Source: an uncultured Rhodospirillales bacterium (lineage in GTDB: Bacteria; Pseudomonadota; Alphaproteobacteria; Acetobacterales; Acetobacteraceae). Taken from it: a stretch of DNA of 9,777 bases. The notes under the pieces were generated by a model that did not search any database, was not told the origin of the DNA, and saw only the letters and a list, made by a program, of their open reading frames with translations. A program made the translations under genes and the position numbers. The stretch spans positions 1 to 9,777 of the forward strand of contig CAIMVB010000243.1 in NCBI GenBank assembly GCA_903844785.1, given 5' to 3'. Below are positions 1 through 6,872 of the stretch, piece by piece (position 1 is the stretch's first letter; each line of letters starts with the position of its first letter).

Positions 1-1
1 G

Positions 2-1438
2 CTGGCGAAGAAATCTGGCCGCCCGGTGAAGATGGTTATGACGCGCGAAGAAGTGATGCGCGCCACCGGCCCCACTTCCGGCTCCTTCAGCACGGTCAAG
101 ATTGGTGCCAAGAAGGATGGCACCATCGTTGCCGCGCAGGGCACTTTCTACCTGCAAGCTGGTGCGTTGCCTGGTTCGCCCATTCGTGGTGCGGCGGGCT
201 GCGCCTTCGCGCCCTACAACATCGCGAATGTGCATTCACTCGGCTTCGATGTGGTGTCCAACCGTTCAAAGGTTGCGGCCTATCGCGCGCCGGGCGCGCC
301 GATTGGCGCTTACGGCGTGGAATGCGTGCTGGATGAAGTGGCCGAAAAGCTTGGCATGGACCCGCTTGCGCTGCGCTTGAAGAACGCCGCGCAGGAAGGC
401 ACCAAGGCCGCGCATGGCCCTGTGTTTCCGCGCATCGGCTTCAAGGAAACCATCGAAGCGGCGATGGCGCATCCGCATTACAGCGCGCCGCTTGGCCCCA
501 ATCAGGGCCGTGGCGTCGCGTGCGGCTTCTGGTTCAATGCGGGCGGCGAAAGCTCCGCGCAGGTGAACATCACGGAAGATGGCAATGTTGTCGTCACCAC
601 GGGGCATCCGGATATTGGTGGGTCCCGCGCTTCCATCGCCAATATCACCGCGGAATTGCTTGGCATTGATTACAAGCGCGTTTCCGTACTGATCGGCGAC
701 ACGGCGACGATTGGCTATTCCAACCTGACCGGTGGCAGCCGCGTGCTGTTCGCTTCCGCGATGGTGGTGACGCAATCTTCAGAAAAGGTCATCACGCAAC
801 TCAAGGAACGCGCGGCGAAGATCTGGAAGATCGACCCCGAAGCGGTGATTTGGGATAATGGCGAAGCCCGCCCTGCGGGTGCCAATGCGGGGCAATTCCC
901 GCCGCTCAGCCTGAAGGAAATTGCCGCCAAGGCAACGGAAACCGGCGGGCCGATCGGCGCTGGCGTGCAGTTGAACACCACCGGCGCCGAAGGCGGTTTC
1001 GCGACCCATATCTGCGATGTGGAAGTGGACCCGGAACTCGGCACCGTGAAGGTGCTGCGCTATACGTCCTTCCAGGATGTCGGGCGCGCGGTGCATCCGG
1101 CCTATGTTGAAGGCCAGATGCAGGGCGGTGCGGCGCAGGGCATCGGCTGGGCGCTGAACGAAGAATATATCTACAACGCCAAGGGTCAGGTGGATAACCC
1201 CGCCTTCCTTGATTACCGCATGCCGGTCTGTTCCGACTTGCCGATGCTGGATGCGGTGATGATCGAAATCCCGAACCCGAAGCACCCGCAAGGCGTGCGT
1301 GGCGTGGGTGAAGTGCCGCTGGTGCCGCCTCTGGGCGCGATTTCCAACGCCATGTACCGCGCGACGCATAAGCGCTTCTACGCGCTGCCGATGTCGCCGC
1401 CGCGGGTTCTGGAAAAGCTGGAACAGGCGGCCGAATAA
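2..1438 (+). CDS. Xanthine dehydrogenase family molybdopterin-binding (large) subunit, 5'-truncated by window edge
   Basis: This is the C-terminal 478 residues of a molybdenum hydroxylase large subunit, read in frame from base 2; about 250-300 N-terminal residues should lie upstream, judging from family size. These subunits hold the molybdenum-pterin cofactor and hydroxylate aldehydes, purines or other heterocycles, passing electrons to FeS and FAD partners. Visible signatures are RPVKMVMTREE near the start, the substrate loop AYRAPGAP (bases 278-301), GGAAQGIGWALNEE, and GVGE near the C-terminus (Glu codon 1310-1312), the position of the conserved catalytic base. The loop is not the AYxCSFR of form I CO dehydrogenase CoxL, so a CO oxidase is unlikely; the substrate cannot be told. 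The FeS and FAD subunits are not in the window. The TAA stop is followed 24 bases later by a strong terminator, so this gene ends its transcript. Confidence 0.9.
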   Translation: MAKKSGRPVKMVMTREEVMRATGPTSGSFSTVKIGAKKDGTIVAAQGTFYLQAGALPGSPIRGAAGCAFAPYNIANVHSLGFDVVSNRSKVAAYRAPGAPIGAYGVECVLDEVAEKLGMDPLALRLKNAAQEGTKAAHGPVFPRIGFKETIEAAMAHPHYSAPLGPNQGRGVACGFWFNAGGESSAQVNITEDGNVVVTTGHPDIGGSRASIANITAELLGIDYKRVSVLIGDTATIGYSNLTGGSRVLFASAMVVTQSSEKVITQLKERAAKIWKIDPEAVIWDNGEARPAGANAGQFPPLSLKEIAAKATETGGPIGAGVQLNTTGAEGGFATHICDVEVDPELGTVKVLRYTSFQDVGRAVHPAYVEGQMQGGAAQGIGWALNEEYIYNAKGQVDNPAFLDYRMPVCSDLPMLDAVMIEIPNPKHPQGVRGVGEVPLVPPLGAISNAMYRATHKRFYALPMSPPRVLEKLEQAAE

Positions 1439-1462
1439 GCCGCCTTTCGCGCAAAGCCTATC

Positions 1463-1498
1463 AGGCCCGGGGGCGCAAGCCTCCGGGCCTTGCTTTTT
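1463..1498 (+). terminator. Intrinsic terminator after the molybdopterin subunit gene
   Basis: An 11-bp GC-rich stem (1463-1473 pairing with 1480-1490, one G-U pair) with a 6-base loop CGCAAG is followed at once by a T-rich run TTGCTTTTT. This is a textbook Rho-independent terminator on the plus strand and separates the oxidoreductase gene from the FKBP gene. Confidence 0.9.
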
Positions 1499-1543
1499 GG
1501 TACGTAGCGCTTCAGGGAAGCCGCATCACGACAGGAGAAGACC

Positions 1544-1876
1544 ATGATCGACACAAAACTCGGCACCGGTGCCGAAGCCACGCCGGGCCAACACATCACG
1601 GTGCACTACACGGGCTGGCTTTTCGATGCCGCCGCGCCGGAAAACAAGGGCCGCAAGTTCGACAGTTCGCGCGACCGCGCTGAACCCTTTTCCTTCATGC
1701 TCGGCGCTGGCCATGTGATTGGCGGCTGGGATCAGGGTTTTGCCGGCATGAAGGTGGGCGGGCAGCGCACACTGATCATCCCGCCGGAACTCGGCTATGG
1801 CGCGCGCGGCGCGGGTGGCGTCATTCCGCCCAATGCGACGCTGATTTTCGAAGTTGAATTGCTCGGCGTCGGCTGA
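1544..1876 (+). CDS. FKBP-type peptidyl-prolyl cis-trans isomerase
   Basis: A single-domain 110-residue FKBP that speeds cis-trans isomerisation of Xaa-Pro bonds during protein folding. It has no signal peptide or membrane segment, so it is likely cytoplasmic. Residues matching the FKBP12 pocket are visible: VHYTGW (Tyr22), KFDSS (Phe39, Asp40), the pair Val58-Ile59 followed by GGWDQG (Trp62), [10 protein letters not shown] (Tyr85) and IFEVELL (Phe102). Relative to minimal FKBPs there is a short charged insertion (about residues 29-37) before KFDSS. The ATG at 1544 is set by AGGAG at 1533-1537, six bases upstream. The gene follows a terminator and so has its own promoter, which I could not place. 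It lies 48 bases before the TlyA gene and may share its transcript. Confidence 0.93.
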   Translation: MIDTKLGTGAEATPGQHITVHYTGWLFDAAAPENKGRKFDSSRDRAEPFSFMLGAGHVIGGWDQGFAGMKVGGQRTLIIPPELGYGARGAGGVIPPNATLIFEVELLGVG

Positions 1877-1924
1877 TCTGCGCCCGCCGCCCCGCGGCAC
1901 ACTAGCAAGCCTGAGGCCTGACAC

Positions 1925-2671
1925 ATGACCCGCGTGCCGAAGCAACGCGCCGACCTATTGCTGGTGGCGCTTGGCCTCGCGGAGAGCCGTGCCAAGGCCC
2001 AGGCGCTGATCCTGGCAGGCAAGGTCTTCACCGATGCCAGGCGGGTCGAAAAAGCGGGGGATCTGCTGCCCGAAGGCGTGCCGATTGAAGTCCGCGGTCA
2101 GGACCATCCTTGGGTCTCCCGCGGCGGGCTTAAGCTTGCCCATGCGCTCACGCATTTTGGGCTGAACCCTGAAGGGCGCATCTGCATCGATCTGGGCGCC
2201 TCCACCGGGGGCTTTACCGATGTGCTACTGCAGCATGGGGCGGCGCGGGTTTATGCGGTGGATGTCGGTCATGGCCAATTGGCCTGGAAGCTTCGGCAGG
2301 ACCCGCGCGTCCATGTGCTGGAAAAGACCAATGCCAGGTATCTGGATGCCAGCATGATCCCGGAGCCCATCAGCGCCTTGGTCTGCGATGCTTCCTTCAT
2401 CGGCTTGCGCACCATCCTGCCCGCGCCGCTCACGCTCTGCGCGCCGGGTGCCTTTGCGGTGGCATTGATCAAGCCGCAATTCGAAGCGGGGCCCGGCCAA
2501 GTCGGCAAGGGCGGCGTGGTGAGAGACCCCGCGCTCCATCACAGCATCTGCGCCATGATCACCGATTGGTGGGCGGGGCTGGCCGGTTGGCAGGTGCTTG
2601 GCATTACTGAAAGCCCCATCACCGGGCCTGAGGGAAATAAGGAATTCCTCATCGCCGCGCGGCGCGCATAA
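1925..2671 (+). CDS. tlyA: TlyA family rRNA (cytidine-2'-O)-methyltransferase / hemolysin-A family
   Basis: A 248-residue protein with an N-terminal S4 RNA-binding domain (about residues 6-60) and an FtsJ/RrmJ-like Rossmann methyltransferase domain (about 62-246). The family uses S-adenosylmethionine to 2'-O-methylate ribosomal RNA cytidines; hemolysin is a historical name. SRGGLKL is at the domain junction, [14 protein letters not shown] (89-102) is the SAM-binding loop, followed by [10 protein letters not shown]. The K-D-K-E tetrad known from this family appears as Lys70, Asp155, Lys183 and Glu240, so the enzyme should be active. Length matches the family. ATG 1925 is supported by GAGG at 1913-1916. 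It follows the FKBP gene by 48 bases on the same strand. The family and fold are secure; the exact rRNA target (16S, 23S or both) is not shown by sequence. Confidence 0.92.
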   Translation: MTRVPKQRADLLLVALGLAESRAKAQALILAGKVFTDARRVEKAGDLLPEGVPIEVRGQDHPWVSRGGLKLAHALTHFGLNPEGRICIDLGASTGGFTDVLLQHGAARVYAVDVGHGQLAWKLRQDPRVHVLEKTNARYLDASMIPEPISALVCDASFIGLRTILPAPLTLCAPGAFAVALIKPQFEAGPGQVGKGGVVRDPALHHSICAMITDWWAGLAGWQVLGITESPITGPEGNKEFLIAARRA

Positions 2672-2747
2672 GGGTCAGGGGGTTGCGCAAGCCGCCCATC
2701 CCGCCTATCCGCCCCCATCGATTTTCAGACATTCAGGGATAGTCACC

Positions 2748-3170
2748 ATGGCCATCGAACGCACCTTCAGCATCATCAAGCCGGACGCCACGCGCCGGAA
2801 CCTGACCGGCAAGGTCAATGCGGTGTTTGAAGACGCTGGCCTGCGCATTGTGGCGCAGAAGCGCATTCATATGTCCCAGGCGCAGGCCGAAAGCTTCTAT
2901 GGTGTGCATCGTGAACGCCCCTTCTTCAAGGATCTGGTGTCCTTCATGATCTCCGGCCCCGTGGTGGTGCAGGTGCTGGAAGGTGAAAACGCCGTCGCGC
3001 GCAATCGTGAACTGATGGGTGCCACCAACCCGGCCAATGCCGCGCCCGGCACCATCCGCAAGCTTTTCGCCGAAAGCATTGAAGCGAATTCCGTGCATGG
3101 TTCGGACAGCCCGGAAAACGCCGCCATCGAAATCGCCTATTTCTTCGCCGGCAGCGAAATCGTCGGCTAA
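2748..3170 (+). CDS. ndk: Nucleoside diphosphate kinase
   Basis: A 140-residue cytoplasmic enzyme that transfers the gamma phosphate of ATP to other nucleoside diphosphates through a phosphohistidine. The N-terminus [11 protein letters not shown] is typical, with Lys11 in the nucleotide site. The active-site segment NSVHGSDS contains His117, the phosphorylated residue, and the C-terminus holds the usual acidic EIAYFF segment. Length is normal and all key residues are intact. The frame is open far upstream into the tlyA end, but ATG 2748 gives the exact family N-terminus, with a weak AGGG at 2735-2738 as ribosome binding site. The 76-base gap after tlyA suggests it may have its own promoter. 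Confidence 0.97.
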   Translation: MAIERTFSIIKPDATRRNLTGKVNAVFEDAGLRIVAQKRIHMSQAQAESFYGVHRERPFFKDLVSFMISGPVVVQVLEGENAVARNRELMGATNPANAAPGTIRKLFAESIEANSVHGSDSPENAAIEIAYFFAGSEIVG

Positions 3171-3184
3171 TTTACCCTTGCCAG

Positions 3185-3205
3185 GCCGCCGCTTTCTGGC
3201 GGCGG
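3185..3205 (+). other. GC-rich hairpin downstream of ndk, possible weak terminator
   Basis: GCCGCC (3185-3190) can pair with GGCGGC (3198-3203), or CCGCCG (3186-3191) with CGGCGG (3200-3205), starting 15 bases after the ndk stop. No T-run follows, so it is a poor intrinsic terminator; it might stabilise the ndk mRNA end or pause polymerase. Confidence 0.35.
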
Positions 3206-3237
3206 TAACCAGCCCGTAAGTAGTTCCGGTGTTTAAT

Positions 3238-3261
3238 GCGCCCTCAAGCGATTGAGGGCGC
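3238..3261 (+). promoter_or_regulatory. Perfect 10-bp inverted repeat masking the EAL gene ribosome binding site
   Basis: GCGCCCTCAA (3238-3247) is perfectly complementary to TTGAGGGCGC (3252-3261), separated by GCGA, a GNRA-type tetraloop that makes RNA hairpins very stable. The right arm contains GAGG (3254-3257), which sits 8 bases before the ATG at 3266 and is the best ribosome binding site for the EAL gene. In RNA the hairpin would hide this site and could keep translation low unless opened. There is no T-run after it, so a terminator role is less likely. The structure is seen directly; the regulatory role is inferred. Confidence 0.5.
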
Positions 3262-3265
3262 GGGC

Positions 3266-4087
3266 ATGACCGACGGGTTTGGCAATCTGGGGGACCGGGC
3301 GGCGGCGGGGCTGGAACTGGCCCATTCGCCGGCAGAACTCCTGCACGGCATTGCTGAGGCGCTGGCCCATGATGGTGCTGGCCTCAGGCTTGATCTGCAG
3401 CCCGTCTGTAGTGCCAATGGCCTGGAAACCGTGGGGTATGAGGCGCTGCTGCGCTGGGTGCACCCGGATCTTGGCCCTATCCTCGCCATGGAAACGGTCA
3501 ATGCCGCTACCCAGGCCGGGCTGGCCGAGGCACTGGACAGATGGGTTTTTGCCGAGGCCTGCCGCATTCGCGCCCGCTGGCCACGTTCCGCCCCCTATAT
3601 TTCCGTCAATATCACCGCCGAGGCCTTTCTGCGCGGCGATGGCACCGCGCTGATGCGCCGCGCCCTGCATGAAGCCGATACGGACCCGCGCGGGCTGGTG
3701 GTGGAAATGCCGGCCAATGCGGTTTCGCTTTGGCATGATGCGGCGGCCAATCTGGCGGCCGGCTTGCGCGGCCTTGGCGTTGTGGCGGCTTTGGATGATT
3801 TCGGCGTGGCGCGCGGCACTATTCTGGCGCTACGCGCCATTCCCTTCCCCATGGTCAAGCTGCATCCCAGCCTTTGCGCCGGGCTGGATGGGGAAAGCCT
3901 ATCTGCCCGCCGCGCGCTGGCACTCACCACCGGCCAGGTGGAAACCGCCCATGCGCTTGGCAGTATTGTCGTTGCAAAAAGCGTGGAGACGCTGGCGCAG
4001 CTTCGCGCGCTCGAAAAAGCTGGCTGCGATGCCCTGCAGGGCTGGCTGCTGGGCCGCCCCGGTAAGGTGCCAAACCTTACCGAATAG
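3266..4087 (+). CDS. Stand-alone degenerate EAL-domain protein, probably a non-catalytic c-di-GMP binder
   Basis: A 273-residue cytoplasmic protein made of one EAL domain (about 30-265), with no GGDEF, sensor domain or membrane segment visible. EAL domains hydrolyse cyclic di-GMP. Present: YEALLRW (Glu59), SVNI (Asn115), Glu147 in VVEMP, DDFG (Asp177, Asp178), Lys198 and LQGW (Gln258). Missing: the general-base Glu of the AEGVE motif is Lys238 (AKSVE), the second Glu of ELTE-type motifs is Asn, the DDFGTGYSS loop is DDFGVARGT, and VKLD is VKLH. The metal-binding and loop-6 functions are therefore doubtful, and I infer a ligand-binding or protein-interaction role. I chose ATG 3266 over the in-frame ATG 3236 because only 3266 has a ribosome binding site (GAGG), and 3236 lies next to a hairpin. 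It is convergent with the purM-purN unit. Confidence 0.85.
   Translation: MTDGFGNLGDRAAAGLELAHSPAELLHGIAEALAHDGAGLRLDLQPVCSANGLETVGYEALLRWVHPDLGPILAMETVNAATQAGLAEALDRWVFAEACRIRARWPRSAPYISVNITAEAFLRGDGTALMRRALHEADTDPRGLVVEMPANAVSLWHDAAANLAAGLRGLGVVAALDDFGVARGTILALRAIPFPMVKLHPSLCAGLDGESLSARRALALTTGQVETAHALGSIVVAKSVETLAQLRALEKAGCDALQGWLLGRPGKVPNLTE
4060..4082 (+). other. 8-bp inverted repeat at the 3' end of the EAL gene
   Basis: CGGTAAGG (4060-4067) pairs perfectly with CCTTACCG (4075-4082) around a 7-base loop. It ends two bases before the TAG stop, inside the last codons. No T-run follows, so it is not a classical terminator; it may stabilise the transcript end or be chance. Confidence 0.35.
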
Positions 4088-4109
4088 GCCGGCCTTACAA
4101 ACCAGCGGC

Positions 4110-4138
4110 AAAATAAAAAGGGCGGTCCAAGCCGCCCC
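4110..4138 (-). terminator. Intrinsic terminator of the purM-purN-small membrane gene unit
   Basis: Read on the minus strand, GGGCGG (4137-4132) pairs with CCGCCC (4125-4120) around a 6-base loop, extended by a possible G-U pair, and is followed by TTTTTATTTT (4119-4110). This is a strong Rho-independent terminator 27 bases after the small membrane gene stop. On the plus strand no T-run follows, so it acts in the minus direction only. Confidence 0.9.
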
Positions 4139-4164
4139 AAGAACATCCGGCTGAGACCTGCGCC

Positions 4165-4320
4165 TCAGACCAGGAAAACCGCCATCAGGGCCAGCACCAC
4201 AATAATAGCGCCCGTGGACCAAGTCACGAAGCTGGTGAAGCCTTCCCAGCCGCTGGTGCGATCCGCCAGGATATCGGCGGATTTCACTTCAACGAAATCA
4301 TAATGCTCTTTCTCGGCCAT
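4165..4320 (-). CDS. Small membrane protein resembling aa3-type cytochrome c oxidase subunit IV
   Basis: A 51-residue open frame starting MAEKEHYDF. It has a hydrophilic first half with WEGFTSFVTWS (25-35) and a single hydrophobic helix (about 36-51) that reaches the very C-terminus. This layout matches the alphaproteobacterial aa3 oxidase subunit IV family (COX4_pro_2): a short acidic head, a W/F-containing linker and one transmembrane helix. The family's role is accessory, packed against the oxidase core in the inner membrane. The start is supported by AGAGGA about seven bases upstream on the minus strand (within 4323-4332). It lies 28 bases after the purN stop and just before a strong terminator, so it is probably the last gene of that transcript. 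No other oxidase genes are nearby. That it is a gene is fairly sure; the oxidase assignment is from pattern only. Confidence 0.7.
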   Translation of the reverse strand: MAEKEHYDFVEVKSADILADRTSGWEGFTSFVTWSTGAIIVVLALMAVFLV

Positions 4321-4348
4321 GGCCTTCCTCTGCGCCTTGCAACTTGCC

Positions 4349-5023
4349 TCAGGTTGTAGAAAGCAAAACCGCGCGCGGCAAGGGGTTCAATAATGAATCC
4401 GGTGCGGATTCCACCGATGCGATGTTGGCCCTGCCAGCTTCCAGCCGCACACGCCCCGCCGCCAGCCAGGATAGCGCGGCGGGGTAGAGCTGATGCTCCG
4501 CCGCCAGCACCCGCGCGGCGAGGCGCGCTTCCGTATCATCGGGCAAAACGGGCACAGCGGCCTGGGCGAGAATCGGCCCCTCATCCACCCCGGCGGTCAC
4601 CAGATGCACGGTGCAGCCATGCAGGCGCACACCTGACGCCAAGGCGCGGGCATGGGTATCCAGCCCCGGAAAGGCCGGCAGCAGGGATGGGTGGATATTG
4701 ATGAGCCGCCCTTCCCAGCGACGCACGAAATCAGCCGTCAGCACGCGCATAAAGCCGGCAAGGGCAATGATTTCAACGCCATGCCGGGCCAATTCCGCTT
4801 CCATCGCGGCTTCAAACCCGGCGCGATCCCCCTTGAAGGCCCGGCTTTCCACCACCGCGGTTGGCACACCCTTCGCGGCCGCCACGCCAAGCCCCGCCGC
4901 ATCGGCGCGGTTGGACAGCACCAGCACGGGTTCCGCCGGGTAATCCGGCCCAGCGGCTTCCAGAATCGCGGCCATATTGGACCCGCGGCCAGAAATCAGC
5001 AGGGCAAGCCGCGCGCGTTTCAT
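4349..5023 (-). CDS. purN: Phosphoribosylglycinamide formyltransferase
   Basis: A 224-residue cytoplasmic enzyme of de novo purine synthesis that moves a formyl group from 10-formyl-tetrahydrofolate to glycinamide ribonucleotide, giving FGAR. The N-terminal phosphate-binding loop ISGRGSNM (10-17) is intact. The family signature FMRVLT (91-96) and [12 protein letters not shown] (109-120) are present, and the catalytic trio known from E. coli is visible as Asn109, His111 and Asp147 (in DEGPILAQ). The C-terminus carries roughly 20 residues more than the shortest family members, with no recognisable motif. The ATG overlaps the purM TGA as ATGA (5020-5023), so translation is coupled to purM. Confidence 0.96.
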   Translation of the reverse strand: MKRARLALLISGRGSNMAAILEAAGPDYPAEPVLVLSNRADAAGLGVAAAKGVPTAVVESRAFKGDRAGFEAAMEAELARHGVEIIALAGFMRVLTADFVRRWEGRLINIHPSLLPAFPGLDTHARALASGVRLHGCTVHLVTAGVDEGPILAQAAVPVLPDDTEARLAARVLAAEHQLYPAALSWLAAGRVRLEAGRANIASVESAPDSLLNPLPRAVLLSTT

Positions 5024-6096
5024 CCGCGCGGCCAGGTGCCGGGCAGGTTTTCGATCCTGATACCCGCCGGGCCGCTGCTGGCTTCCAGATGGCCAATACG
5101 GAATGGCGCTTCGCCGGCTTCAGTCAGCATGCGTGTAGCGGCTTCAGCGCCATCCGCCGGCACCGCCAGCACCATGCCAAGCCCGCAATTGAACACGCGC
5201 AGTATTTCATCGGCGCTGACATTCCCGGCTTCTGCCAGGAAGGCGAAAACCGGCGGCACGGGCCAGCTTCCCGCTTGCAACACCGCGGTCAGGCCTGCAG
5301 GCAGCACGCGCGGCAGATTGCCAGGCAGGCCGCCGCCGGTGATATGCGCCGCCGCATGCAGCAGGCCCGCACGATGCAGGGCAAGCAAGGGCTTCACATA
5401 AATGCGCGTGGGCGCCAGCAAGGCGGCACCCAGGCTCTGCCCCGGGGCGAAGGGCGCGGCATCAGTCAGCGTCAGGCCACGCGCGGCGAGAATCCGCCGC
5501 ACCAGGGAAAAACCGTTGGAATGAACGCCGGAAGACCCAAGCCCAATCAGCACATCCCCGGCCGCAATACCCGTCGGCAAAAGCCGCCCGCGTTCGGCGG
5601 CACCCACGGAAAACCCAGCCAGATCATAATCATCGGCGGCATACATGCCGGGCATCTCGGCGGTCTCACCGCCCACCAGGGCGCAGCCCGCCTGGCGGCA
5701 GCCTTCCGCAATGCCGCTGATCACGGCGCGGGCCTGGTCCAGCTGCAGCTTTCCGGTCGCAAAATAATCCAGGAAGAACAGAGGCTCAGCGCCCTGCACC
5801 ACCAGATCATTCACGCACATGGCCACCAGATCTATGCCCACCGTATCGTGAATGCCGGCTTCGATGGCAACGCGCAGTTTGGTCCCCACACCATCAGTGG
5901 AAGACACCAGCACAGGATCCGTGAAACCGGCGGCTTTTGGGTCGAACAGGGCGCCAAAGCCGCCCAAGCCGCCCATGACGCCGGTGCGATTGGTTGCGCG
6001 CGCCAGGGGCTTGATGGCTTCCACCAGGGCATCGCCAGCCTCAATATCCACGCCCGCATCGCGGTAGGTGAGGCTCTGGGGGTTTGAACTGGTCAG
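5020..6096 (-). CDS. purM: Phosphoribosylformylglycinamidine cyclo-ligase (AIR synthetase), CTG start
   Basis: This enzyme uses ATP to close the imidazole ring of FGAM, forming AIR in purine synthesis. With the start chosen here it has 358 residues; E. coli PurM has about 345. Family motifs are all present: SLTYRDAGV (8-16), STDGVGTKL (66-74), [19 protein letters not shown] (93-111), [11 protein letters not shown] (142-152), [23 protein letters not shown] and FNCGLGM. The nearest ordinary start is GTG at 6051, but it would remove the conserved SLTYRDAG segment and has no ribosome binding site. Upstream in the same frame there is no ATG, GTG or TTG before a stop at 6169-6171. CTG at 6096 has GGAGG five bases before it and gives the N-terminus [14 protein letters not shown], so I chose it. 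The gene is divergent from the DUF2066-like gene and overlaps purN. Confidence 0.95.
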   Translation of the reverse strand: MTSSNPQSLTYRDAGVDIEAGDALVEAIKPLARATNRTGVMGGLGGFGALFDPKAAGFTDPVLVSSTDGVGTKLRVAIEAGIHDTVGIDLVAMCVNDLVVQGAEPLFFLDYFATGKLQLDQARAVISGIAEGCRQAGCALVGGETAEMPGMYAADDYDLAGFSVGAAERGRLLPTGIAAGDVLIGLGSSGVHSNGFSLVRRILAARGLTLTDAAPFAPGQSLGAALLAPTRIYVKPLLALHRAGLLHAAAHITGGGLPGNLPRVLPAGLTAVLQAGSWPVPPVFAFLAEAGNVSADEILRVFNCGLGMVLAVPADGAEAATRMLTEAGEAPFRIGHLEASSGPAGIRIENLPGTWPRG

Positions 6097-6101
6097 GGCG
6101 A

Positions 6102-6106
6102 CCTCC
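6102..6106 (-). promoter_or_regulatory. Ribosome binding site deciding the purM CTG start
   Basis: GGAGG on the minus strand at 6106-6102, five bases before the CTG at 6096-6094. It is a full-strength Shine-Dalgarno core and the only good one near the purM N-terminus. It sits in the 65-bp divergent gap between purM and the exported protein gene, which must also hold both promoters; I could not place a convincing -35/-10 pair there. Confidence 0.65.
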
Positions 6107-6161
6107 GATTTGATAGACTGCTTGTCGGTATAGCGCCGGAATGGGCGAAGGGAAGGCTTGG

Positions 6162-6872
6162 ATGTTGATTAGCTGCTCTTGGTGGAAGGCCGGAAGGGAC
6201 CGCGCGGTTCTGGCTTTCGCAAGCTGCTGGCTGGCGCTCGGCGCCCCGTCTGCCCTTGCTCAATTCAGCGATATGGGCGCGCTGACGCAGCGCGGCGTGC
6301 CGGCAGAAGCCACTGCGGAAAACGGCGTGGTGGCGCAGGAACGCGCCTTCGCGGCCGGGCGCCGTACCGCGTGGGACCGCATTCAGGGCATGGTGACCAC
6401 AACGCGCCGGCCCAGCGATGCAGAGCTTGATCGCATGGTGCGGTCCATTGTGATTGAACAGGAAACCACTGGCCCGCAACGCTATACCGGGCGCTTGACC
6501 ATTCAATTCGATGCCGAAGCGGTGCGCGGGTTCGCCGAAGGCGGCGAAGTGCGCGCGGCAACCCAGCCTTCAGGCAGCAGCCAGGATGCGCCGGCGAATG
6601 TGACGCCGGCAACGCCCATTTTGGCGACGCTGGAAGCGGTTGCGCGTTACGAAACACTCAATGAATGGTTGGAAATTCGCCGCCGCGTCACGGCGGCCGG
6701 CGTGAAGTTGGATGTGGTTGGCATCACCACCGATCGTGCGCGCTTGAACCTTGGCCTGCGTGTGCCGGTTGGCATGGCGCCGGAGGCTTTGGGCCATCAC
6801 GGGCTGCGACTGGCGCCCGGCACCGGTGCCGCGAATGATCAATGGCGGCTTGGTCTTGCCGGACGGTCCTGA
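6162..6872 (+). CDS. Exported DUF2066-like protein of unknown function
   Basis: A 236-residue protein with a basic N-terminus and a hydrophobic signal segment (about 14-33), with likely signal peptidase I cleavage after ALA (31-33), giving a mature protein starting QFSD. It is therefore expected in the periplasm. The mature half resembles DUF2066: an [15 protein letters not shown] helix (about 61-74) followed by [21 protein letters not shown] (about 96-116) and then VRGF; a Pro/Ser/Ala-rich linker (133-152) leads to a second small domain. No catalytic residues are recognisable and function is unknown. ATG 6162 has GGAAGG five bases upstream and places the signal peptide normally; the in-frame ATG 6141 lacks a clear ribosome binding site. 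It is the first gene of the rightward series leading to ppk. Confidence 0.75.
   Translation: MLISCSWWKAGRDRAVLAFASCWLALGAPSALAQFSDMGALTQRGVPAEATAENGVVAQERAFAAGRRTAWDRIQGMVTTTRRPSDAELDRMVRSIVIEQETTGPQRYTGRLTIQFDAEAVRGFAEGGEVRAATQPSGSSQDAPANVTPATPILATLEAVARYETLNEWLEIRRRVTAAGVKLDVVGITTDRARLNLGLRVPVGMAPEALGHHGLRLAPGTGAANDQWRLGLAGRS

Noticed and set aside
906..1454. Minus-strand open frame inside the molybdopterin subunit gene
   Set aside because: Arg/Pro/Ser-rich shadow translation lying opposite conserved coding sequence, with no family resemblance.
2598..2747. N-terminal extension of ndk overlapping the tlyA end
   Set aside because: The extension has no NDK homology and ATG 2748 gives the exact family N-terminus.
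3238..3261. Inverted repeat as an intrinsic terminator of ndk
   Set aside because: No T-run follows on either strand; overlap with the EAL ribosome binding site is the better explanation.
4861..6087. Long plus-strand open frame (about 408 codons) opposite purM and purN
   Set aside because: It is antisense to two unmistakable purine genes, its translation is rich in Arg, His, Gln and Gly without any recognisable domain, and it is explained by GC-rich codon bias.
6110..6134. TTGATA and TATAGC as a promoter for the DUF2066-like gene
   Set aside because: The spacer is 13 bases, too short for a normal housekeeping promoter, and alphaproteobacterial consensus is too loose to support it.
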